Of a stretch of DNA of 64,000 nucleotides, positions 9,520 to 17,300 are shown one piece after another (position 1 is the first letter of the stretch; every line of letters begins with the position of its first letter). Below the pieces are notes generated by a model. The model was not told the origin of the DNA, did not search any database, and saw nothing but the letters and a program-made list of their open reading frames with translations. Location: NCBI GenBank assembly GCA_015232455.1, contig JADFZQ010000005.1:1-64000 (forward strand), written 5' to 3'. The position numbers and the translations under genes were made by a program. Origin of the DNA: Desulfamplus sp. GTDB lineage: Bacteria; Desulfobacterota; Desulfobacteria; Desulfobacterales; Desulfobacteraceae.

Positions 9520-11280
9520 CTAAGCATTATAATACATTGTATTAATCTCTTCTGAATACTTTGCCTCTATATTTTTTCGTTTTAATTTATTACTTACAGT
9601 CATTAATCCAGATTCTGCTGTCCATTCATCACTTAATAGCGTTACATCGACTATCTGCATATAATCAGGATAATCCGCCATCTTTTCAGCAATACGTTTT
9701 AAGATAATTGCTTTTAGTGATTTCTCTCTTAAAGTTAGAGGATTACGTGGATTTAATTTTAAACTTTTTGCAATCTTTTCCAATAGCTCTTTATTAAAAA
9801 TAACAAGAGCTGTTAAAAAAGGTCTATCTTTTCCAATAACCATTACTTGATCAAATAAAATATCTGCTTTTATTACAGCCTCAATCGCAACAGGAGAAAC
9901 TTTTTTGCCGTTTTCCATAGTTATAACTTCTGACATACGCCCAACAAAAAACAGATACCCATTACTACCGATATTAACCATATCTCCAGTATGCAGCCAG
10001 CCATCTTTAAGTGCTGCCTCTGTAGCTGATTGATTATTCCAATACCCGGTCATCACGCTTGGACTTTTTACAAGAAGTTCTCCATTTTTGATCATAATAT
10101 CAACAGTTTTTAAAGGCTTGCCTACACTTGAAGGAATGTTATTTTCAACAACATTAATGCTGACAATAGGTCCTGCTTCTGCCTGCCCATAACAGTTAAG
10201 AACAGGAATTCCAAATGCGATGAAAGTTTTATAGATTTCAGGTGGAAGGACTCCTCCTGCATAAGATGCGGAACGCACTCTGTTACCAAGAATTTTTCTT
10301 ACTGGTCTTGCTATTAAGAGATCAAATATTGGAAACAGCAAAAAGTCAAAATGCCAATCTCCCCGCCCCTGTCGATATTCAAACAGATTCCAGCCAGTTT
10401 TGACTGCGTATTTAAATATAGATTGAACCCATAAAGGTTTTTTCATTAATTTAGAGTTAATCTGATCATACAAATATTCATAAAGACGAGTAGCGGAAAC
10501 TATGCGAGTCGGTTTTATCACCTTTAAATCGTAAATATTTCTTGGAAAAGCAGTTCCACAATCTGCCATTATTGGAAAAAGCCAGCCACTTGCAAAAGGA
10601 ACAAGAATATCATCATCATAAACAGTTGTGTGATGTGATATTGCCTCTGCATTTGATAACAGATTTTTATAGCTCAACACAACCCCTTTTGGCTTTCCTG
10701 ATGTTCCTGATGTGTAGTGGATAACTGCAATATCATCAGGGTTAGATGTTATATCAATTAGCTCAAAGGATTTTTCTTCATCAGTTCTGGGTAACCATGA
10801 GTTGATTTGATCTAATCTTACAAGTTTAATATTTTTAAAAAATTCATAAATATCGGCTATTGAAGAGCTGTTATCTCTTATGGATAACAATAATTTTTCT
10901 TGCTCTTCACCTTCTATTAGCAGAAATTTAATGCCTAGATCTAAAATTACAGACTCATTATAATCTTTAGAGGCAAAACCATTAACAGGCATAGGAACTG
11001 TTACAAGACCTAACCCTGAAGCTGCAAACTCAAAGATCGCCCGTTCGTAAGATGTTTTTATCATCAAACCAACACGGTCTCCTTTTGTTAGATTCTCTTT
11101 TTTTAATCCAGCCTGCCACTTTGCGACATCTAAAGCTGTTTCTCTCCACGATGATGAAATCCATCTTTTTTTAGATTTATCAAAATATTTGAATGCAGTC
11201 CTATCAGGGCTGTATTTTACACGCAGCCTAAAAAGACCAAATAGAGTTACTGCCTCTTTTGTACTGATTTCTCTTCTCAA
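9520..11280 (-). CDS. AMP-forming acyl-CoA/acyl-ACP ligase (long-chain type)
   Basis: ANL-superfamily ligase of 586 residues. It has the P-loop YTSGTSGKPKGV (about residues 188-199), the YGQAEAG motif (about 365) and GWLHTGD (about 425); the C-terminal part ends with a NKLKRK basic stretch, like FadD15-type long-chain acyl-CoA synthetases. It should activate a carboxylic acid with ATP and pass it to CoA or a carrier protein. The substrate is unknown: a fatty starter, or a guanidino acid made by the neighbouring amidinotransferase, are both possible. The start is TTG at 11280, chosen because AGAGGA lies six bases upstream. The gene is 33 bases after the ion-channel gene and in the same operon. 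It lacks a carrier domain, so it is not a normal NRPS module. Confidence 0.85.
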   Translation of the reverse strand: MRREISTKEAVTLFGLFRLRVKYSPDRTAFKYFDKSKKRWISSSWRETALDVAKWQAGLKKENLTKGDRVGLMIKTSYERAIFEFAASGLGLVTVPMPVNGFASKDYNESVILDLGIKFLLIEGEEQEKLLLSIRDNSSSIADIYEFFKNIKLVRLDQINSWLPRTDEEKSFELIDITSNPDDIAVIHYTSGTSGKPKGVVLSYKNLLSNAEAISHHTTVYDDDILVPFASGWLFPIMADCGTAFPRNIYDLKVIKPTRIVSATRLYEYLYDQINSKLMKKPLWVQSIFKYAVKTGWNLFEYRQGRGDWHFDFLLFPIFDLLIARPVRKILGNRVRSASYAGGVLPPEIYKTFIAFGIPVLNCYGQAEAGPIVSINVVENNIPSSVGKPLKTVDIMIKNGELLVKSPSVMTGYWNNQSATEAALKDGWLHTGDMVNIGSNGYLFFVGRMSEVITMENGKKVSPVAIEAVIKADILFDQVMVIGKDRPFLTALVIFNKELLEKIAKSLKLNPRNPLTLREKSLKAIILKRIAEKMADYPDYMQIVDVTLLSDEWTAESGLMTVSNKLKRKNIEAKYSEEINTMYYNA

Positions 11281-11312
11281 AATTTTTCCTCTTAATCCAA
11301 ATTAGTAAAACC

Positions 11313-12428
11313 CTAATGATGCAGCCACAATAATAGAGTTATAGAAATAATAAATCCTACAGCCTGAACTCCAAAACTTACCTTATCTATTTTGACCATA
11401 CGAGCAATACTTGATGGAGAATTTTTATCAATATGGATATTTACCCAGATAATCTGGAATAAAGTCAAGATAATAAATATATATGCAAGAACATAAATCT
11501 TATCTATTAAAACAAGGGTAGAACACTCTGGAATGGCATCAAGAGCTGCCTGCTGCATTAAAACTGTTGTTAATAGGGCAGTTGCAGGCATTGCTGTTCT
11601 GACTTCAATTAATATCGGCTTTAAAATAAGAGCTACCCAGTTTGTCATAAGCACTATAAAAAGCGGCAACATAACTTTCCATATAAAAAAGTTTATGTGT
11701 CTTTCAAGTGCAAAAGAAAATTTTACCAACGAATATTTTGACACTGCTGCACCAGTTTCGCCAAAATTTGTTCCATAGTCGTGAAGATAACTATCTGCAT
11801 CCAACCCCTTTATTTTCCAGCCCGGAATCAATAATCCTGCATCATATCCGCTGTCAGTTCCGTCAGGAATAAAAACAACATCTTCATAGTTAAACAGAGG
11901 ATTTTCAATGAAAAGTTCTAATTTCTGTTTGTCAAGCGGGTAACTTCTCAAATCAAAAGGCTGGAAAAAACGCCCTTCAATTGTAATTGTCTGATACTTG
12001 CTGCCATCAGGCATTATCTTTGGTGAATCCATAAGAAGTTTCTTAGTTAAACTCCAATTTTCAACAAGATTTGTAAATTCAAGTGATTGAACCGGATCAA
12101 AATCACCTTTCCATTTTAACCATATATATGCTGTAATATGATATGTATTTGACCTGATGCTTAAATCATAAATATTTACTCCATAAAGACCTATCTTAAC
12201 CTGTTTGGCATTTGGAGGCAGTGCATTAATAGGTGAGAGGTTTCCAAGCGGTTTATTAATATGCAGAGAAATATTATTATGAAGAGAGATATTTTTTGAA
12301 TCTGCCTCTTCAGCTTTGATGGTTCTATTACAAAAGAGCAGTGCTGGTATAGTAAAAAGAACAAATATACTGAATAAAGTAATAACTCTTACCCTTTTTT
12401 CACAGTTGATTTGATTTAATCTAAACAT
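11313..12428 (-). CDS. Prokaryotic pentameric ligand-gated ion channel (Cys-loop receptor superfamily)
   Basis: 371 residues. An N-terminal signal/membrane segment (about 14-36) is followed by a beta-rich extracellular domain carrying the signature FQPFDLRSYPLDKQ (about 155-170, the Pro-loop region, without the disulfide cysteines, as in GLIC and ELIC). Four membrane helices follow: M1 (FFIWKVMLPLFIVLM), M2 (AMPATALLTTVLMQQAAL), M3 (LAYIFIILTLFQIIW) and M4 (VGFIISITLLLWL) at the extreme C-terminus. This is the full pLGIC layout. Such channels open on binding protons, amines or other small ligands. The location, between the amidinotransferase and ligase genes of a secondary-metabolite operon, is unusual; it may sense the product or a guanidino intermediate, or pass ions for self-protection (inference). 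GGAGATAAACA precedes the ATG. Confidence 0.9.
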   Translation of the reverse strand: MFRLNQINCEKRVRVITLFSIFVLFTIPALLFCNRTIKAEEADSKNISLHNNISLHINKPLGNLSPINALPPNAKQVKIGLYGVNIYDLSIRSNTYHITAYIWLKWKGDFDPVQSLEFTNLVENWSLTKKLLMDSPKIMPDGSKYQTITIEGRFFQPFDLRSYPLDKQKLELFIENPLFNYEDVVFIPDGTDSGYDAGLLIPGWKIKGLDADSYLHDYGTNFGETGAAVSKYSLVKFSFALERHINFFIWKVMLPLFIVLMTNWVALILKPILIEVRTAMPATALLTTVLMQQAALDAIPECSTLVLIDKIYVLAYIFIILTLFQIIWVNIHIDKNSPSSIARMVKIDKVSFGVQAVGFIISITLLLWLHH

Positions 12429-12431
12429 TGT

Positions 12432-12473
12432 TTATCTCCGTTTTTTACTTTGGATTTGATTCAATCTAAACAT
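12432..12473 (-). CDS. Possible 13-residue leader ORF duplicating the channel start
   Basis: An ATG with AAAGGA upstream opens a reading frame MFRLNQIQSKKRR that stops three bases before the channel ATG. The channel itself begins MFRLNQINCEK, so about 20 bases around the start codon are tandemly duplicated. It could be a translated leader that couples into the channel gene, or a harmless duplication. No homologues are known to me. Confidence 0.35.
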   Translation of the reverse strand: MFRLNQIQSKKRR

Positions 12474-12486
12474 GATTTTTTCCTTT

Positions 12487-13593
12487 CTAAAAATAAGATT
12501 TTAATTCACCACGTCTTCGGATATCAAGAGTTGCACAATGAAATGAGCCTAAAAATGGATAATAGGCTTCAAAGGAGCAGGTAATTGGTTTAAATCCCCA
12601 AGATTTAAAGGCTTTTATTAAAGGCTCTTGATTTTTCTCAACTATAACCCGCTCTTCATCAAGCATAAGAACATTTATTCCAGCCCATTCACTTACAAGT
12701 TTTAGTGGATCGTGTTTAGTAGGAGGCGGATTATCAGGAGCAATCAATAAATCCCATTTTTTAAGTATAGAAGGCAGTTTATTAAAATCTAAATATTTAG
12801 GATTAGCTAAAACTTTACCCGGGGCTAAGGGCATAAAAGTGGTATCAATATGAATTGCCTCTGGACATCTTGAAACTAATGTATGAACTTTGTATTTATC
12901 TCCTAAATGACGCTGCAGCCACTCAATTCCAAAATGGTTTGTAACATTGCTTGTCTGGCAGAAAATATCTCGTCCGCAGCGGACAAAATCAGCAGCATCA
13001 AAAACTGGCTCAAACTCATTAACCATAAAACGGATAGGCTCGTCAGGTTTCGGAACTGTATAGTTCCAATCATATAGATCATCAAGAAGCTGGGGCTTTG
13101 GAGCGGCTGTCCATTTTGCACCAGCTTTAAAATACTCCTTAAATAGTTTTCTGTATGACCATGCCTCAAAATATCGGCATCTATCAGCCATTGGAGTCTC
13201 TAAAATCTCATTACCAATTATCATAAACGGATCGCGGGGATTTGCTGCACAAAAACCGGTTTCAACTTTCCAATCAGGAGTGCCAAAAGGTGTGTTAAAA
13301 TGGTTGGAAGCAGGATCAATATAACGAATTTTAACTCCTTCAGCTTCTAAAATATGGATAAATTCTGCCAACTCTTTTAAAGCTGGTTCAACAATCCATT
13401 TTGGATATGCTTTTCCCTCTCCGCCCAATTTTTTTGCAGCTTCTGCCCATTCATTAGGCGGCACTGTGGCATAATTAATCACATTCCAAGATGGAAACAT
13501 AGCACCATTAAGGCTTCCGATAATAACCTCTTCTAATGGATCCCATTCATTGTGGGAATTTACAGGGCAACTACTTAGTTCTAAAGTATTCAT
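12487..13593 (-). CDS. Glycine/L-arginine amidinotransferase homologue (AGAT/CyrA/SxtG family)
   Basis: 368 residues, collinear with vertebrate AGAT through most of its length. Visible landmarks: FDAADF and GRDIF (catalytic Asp), EAIHIDTTF (catalytic His) and GSFHCATLDIRRRGEL at the C-terminus (nucleophilic Cys; human has GGFHCWTCDVRRRGTL). All three catalytic residues are present. The family moves the amidino group of arginine onto an amine: glycine (creatine pathway), a polyketide precursor (CyrA) or an alpha-amino ketone (SxtG). The ATG is four bases after the stop of the methyltransferase gene, whose end carries the AAGAGA ribosome site, so the two are coupled. The acceptor cannot be fixed from sequence; the adjacent alpha-oxoamine synthase makes an amino ketone as plausible as glycine. 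Confidence 0.92.
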   Translation of the reverse strand: MNTLELSSCPVNSHNEWDPLEEVIIGSLNGAMFPSWNVINYATVPPNEWAEAAKKLGGEGKAYPKWIVEPALKELAEFIHILEAEGVKIRYIDPASNHFNTPFGTPDWKVETGFCAANPRDPFMIIGNEILETPMADRCRYFEAWSYRKLFKEYFKAGAKWTAAPKPQLLDDLYDWNYTVPKPDEPIRFMVNEFEPVFDAADFVRCGRDIFCQTSNVTNHFGIEWLQRHLGDKYKVHTLVSRCPEAIHIDTTFMPLAPGKVLANPKYLDFNKLPSILKKWDLLIAPDNPPPTKHDPLKLVSEWAGINVLMLDEERVIVEKNQEPLIKAFKSWGFKPITCSFEAYYPFLGSFHCATLDIRRRGELKSYF

Positions 13594-13597
13594 AAAA

Positions 13598-14281
13598 TTA
13601 TCTCTTTATAATAGGAGCTAACATTTTATTAGATTTCCAATATAAACAATCCGTTGGAGGCTCTACCTCACAAATTGTATAATCAATGTTTTTAAAACCT
13701 ATTGAATTTAGCCTTTCTATATCTTGAGGAGAGAATGAGTCAACCTCATTAGAGTAATAGGTAAAAATTCCGTTAGGCTTTAATAATCTATAAGCATGTG
13801 GAAAAAAAGAGGAGTAGAGGTCTTCAATCTCATCTTCTTTTGTTGGGTAGGTGTCGAACAAAATACCATCTAAACTTTCATCAGCTAATAAGTGGATAAC
13901 TTCTTGCCAAAATCCACACATAGGTATAACTTTTTTTACTGATTTAGATGCAAAACTTAATAATTTATTAAAAACATCATGATTTGGCTCTATAATAATG
14001 TGCGTTTCTATTTCATATTGTTGGATATAGCCGGCAGAAATTCCCATGCCAAATCCTAATTCAAGAATAGAACCACCATTTAATGTTGCTATTCTTGCAA
14101 GTTCTAACATATATGGTTTTTCCCAATCTTCCATCACAGGATGTCCCATAACCTGTAATTTATCATTGCTGAACATGGCAGCAGCAGTCTTCCATTGGTT
14201 ATTATTTTCTGAAAAACCTATTTCACCAATGTTTTTGCTCAACTCTTTTTTATACTCTGAATGATTATCACAATTTTTCAT
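13598..14281 (-). CDS. Guanidinoacetate N-methyltransferase homologue (GAMT type)
   Basis: 227 residues, an SAM-dependent methyltransferase that aligns with mammalian GAMT: LQVMGHPVMEDWEKPYM, then ILELGFGMGISA (SAM motif I), DGILFDTYP, RLLKPNGIFTYY and a C-terminal PPTDCLYW...MLAPIIKR. The Glu in EDWEKPY and the Asp in DTYP, which bind the guanidino group in rat GAMT, are conserved, and a Trp lies at the expected N-terminal place. It should therefore methylate a guanidino nitrogen. With the coupled amidinotransferase downstream, it could make creatine from arginine and glycine, or N-methylate a guanidinylated product of PKS-E. It follows PKS-E by 61 bases in the same direction. Confidence 0.9.
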   Translation of the reverse strand: MKNCDNHSEYKKELSKNIGEIGFSENNNQWKTAAAMFSNDKLQVMGHPVMEDWEKPYMLELARIATLNGGSILELGFGMGISAGYIQQYEIETHIIIEPNHDVFNKLLSFASKSVKKVIPMCGFWQEVIHLLADESLDGILFDTYPTKEDEIEDLYSSFFPHAYRLLKPNGIFTYYSNEVDSFSPQDIERLNSIGFKNIDYTICEVEPPTDCLYWKSNKMLAPIIKR

Positions 14282-14342
14282 ACAACAGTTTCCAACTCCT
14301 TATTGTTGTTTACTTTATTATATTGATCTTAATTTTATATAA

Positions 14343-17300
14343 TTATTGTTTGGATTTGTTTTTTACATGATAAAGAGCTTCAAGAGAGCGATCAATCTCA
14401 GCTTCAGTATTTGCAGCAGTAATTGAAAATCTAAGTAATCCTCTGTCAATAGGCACAATTGGAAAAATAGCAGGAGTAATAAGAATGCCAAACTCCCAAA
14501 GAATCTTGCAAGCCTCAATTACATCTTTTGTTCTGCCGATAACAACCCCGACAATTGGAAAATAGTTGTCATTTACAACTTCAAATCCCATATTTTTTGC
14601 TTCACTTACAAGTTTATAAGTAAGTTTATAAACCTGTTTTCTCCACTCTTCCCCTTCAAGAGCATTTAATCTTATCCCTTCAATAGCACTTGCCAAACTT
14701 GCAACAGGCGATGGTCCTGAAAAGATAAAGGTTGATGCTGAACGGAACTTATTTCTCATATCTTCATCAATACAGGTTATAAAAGCTCCAAAAGAGGAAA
14801 AAGATTTAGAAAGCCCTGCCACATAGATCATGCGATCTTTTTTGTAATCCAATCCAAAGTGGCGGACAAGACCATTTCCATGTTTTCCGTAAGGCATTTC
14901 AGGAGTTGGATATTCACCAATAATGCCGATGCCGTGAGCATCATCAAGATAGATATAAGCATTGTAAGTGCGGGCAAGTTTGGAAAATTCAGAAAGTTTT
15001 GCATAAGCTCCAGACATTGAGTAAACACCGTCAACTGCTATAATTTTAGTGCGTTCCAATGGATAGCGTTTAAGTTTCTCCTCCAAGTCTTCAACATCAT
15101 TGTGGCGGAACTCAATAACTTCAGCTCCAACAGCTTGAGCCTGAAGAGTCCCTTCATGGATTGATGTATGTGCAAAAATATCTTTTAAAATAACTCCATC
15201 TTCTCCTGCTAATATAGGAAGCACCCCAGCATGAAGAAGAGTAATAGCTGGAAAGACAAGAACAGAAGGAGCTTTAAGAAAATCTGCAAGTGCATCTTCT
15301 AACTCTTCATAAATTGCAGGAGATGCCACAGCCCTTGTCCAGCTTGGATGGACTCCCCATTTTTGAAGTGCTGGGGGAATAGATTTCATAACTTCAGGGT
15401 GCAGATCAAGCCCAAGATAGTTGCATGATGCAAAATCATATACCCAATTATCTCCAATCTTTAATTTTCTTCTTTGCTGCTCTGTAACAACTGCATGAAT
15501 CTGAGGAATATCATAAGATGCTTTATGAAAATCTATAATCTCCTCTTCAATTTCTTCTATGATTGCTCTTTGAGCTGAAATAGTCTCATCTGTTTTAAAA
15601 GAGCTGTTTTCAAGATCAGATTGAATAAAAGCAGACTTGGCAAGAGCGGGTTTAGTAAAATCAGTCTGGCTTGTCTCAATTTCAGCATTGCTTAAAGAAA
15701 TTTTTGGTAATAACCAGTCTGTAATATTTTGGATATTTCCAAGCTGAAACATTTTGTTTAATGGAATTTTTACCTTTAATTCACTGTTCACAAAATTAGC
15801 AAGCTCTGTCATCATAAGAGAGTCAAATCCCAAATTTTTTAAAGAGTTCTGCAAAGAGAGATTATATTTTGACCCTACATGCAAAATATTTCTAACTTTA
15901 TCCTGCAAAAATTTAATTAATATCTCTTTTTGTCCAGCTACTGAAGATTGTTCTAAGGCTTTCAATATTGAGTATTTTTCTGATTTTTTGAGCAAAAATT
16001 GTTCATCAGATGTTTTGGGCAAAATTTGTTTAAATGGCTGACTGCTTATCTCATATTTTTCTTCAATATTATCAGATAACCAGTAACTCTCTCTTTGGAA
16101 TGGGTAATTGGGCAAAGTTATACGTCTTAATTTAGATTTTCTGAATCCTTCAATTTTTGACCAATCTAATGGCACACCACGAACATAAAGTTCTGCCATG
16201 CTTTGAAGCAGAGTCTGTTTATCTGAAAATGGAGGCTGCAAACTTGGAAGAGATAGACCATAATCTGGTAAATTCTGCTTTAAAATGCCAAGCAAAATAG
16301 GCTTAGGTCCTATTTCAATAAATATTTCAAAACCTTCCTGTTTCAGACTATTTAAACCATCTCCAAATCTAACCTGATTTCTAAGGTGTTTTCTCCAATA
16401 CTGAGGCTGTGTAAGTTCAGAAGATACGGCTTTTCCTGTCATGCTTGATATAAACAGCATCTTAGGCTCTGAAAGTGAGAGCTTTTTTACTTCATCTTCA
16501 AACTGATCAAGCACACAATCCAACATGGGAGAGTGTGCGGCTATTGGGATTGTGAGTTTCCGTGTTTTACAGCCTGCCTCATTTAAACGAATGACAGCTT
16601 CATTGACATCGTTATAATCTCCTGAAATAACAACATTTTGAGGACCATTAACAACTCCGATAACAACATTTTTAGAAGAATCAAGAAAAGGCAGCACCTC
16701 TGATTCTGACGCAGATACTGCAAACATCAAACCTTTTCCCTGCTCCATGAGATGCCCTCGTTTTGTAACTATACGGATTCCATCTTCTAAACTCATAACT
16801 CCAGCAATGTAAGCAGCAGCAAACTCTCCTAAACTATGCCCTAAAACAGCGTCAGGAGTAATACCCCATGATCTCCATAAATCTGCAATCGCACACTCAA
16901 CCACAAAATTTACAACCTGAACGCATACAGGTGATTCCATAATATCGTTATCTTGCGGCTCTTTTGAAGGATATATAAGTTCAATAAGCGATCTTCCCAA
17001 TAATTGTGAAGCTGAAGATTCAGCCCTATTTATAGTATCTCTGAAAACAGGTTCAGTTATGTAAAGCTCTTTTCCCATATCCACATATTGAGACCCCTGC
17101 CCTGTAAATAAAAATGCGATTTTATTTATAAAGCAAAGCCCCTCCCCAGCCCTCCCCGCAGGAGAAGGCGTGATATTATTACCCATCTCAATATGGGTGG
17201 GAGGGGACAAGGGGGTTGGGCAGATAAATGGTGATCTTTTAACTAAAGATTGCTCTTGATTTATAAAAGCTGTCAATTCGTCAGATAACTGCTCTATTGA

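Noticed and set aside
9520-11280. Free-standing NRPS adenylation domain
   Set aside because: Length, the TSGTSGKPKG loop and the C-terminal region fit long-chain acyl-CoA synthetases better, and no amino-acid pocket could be aligned with confidence.
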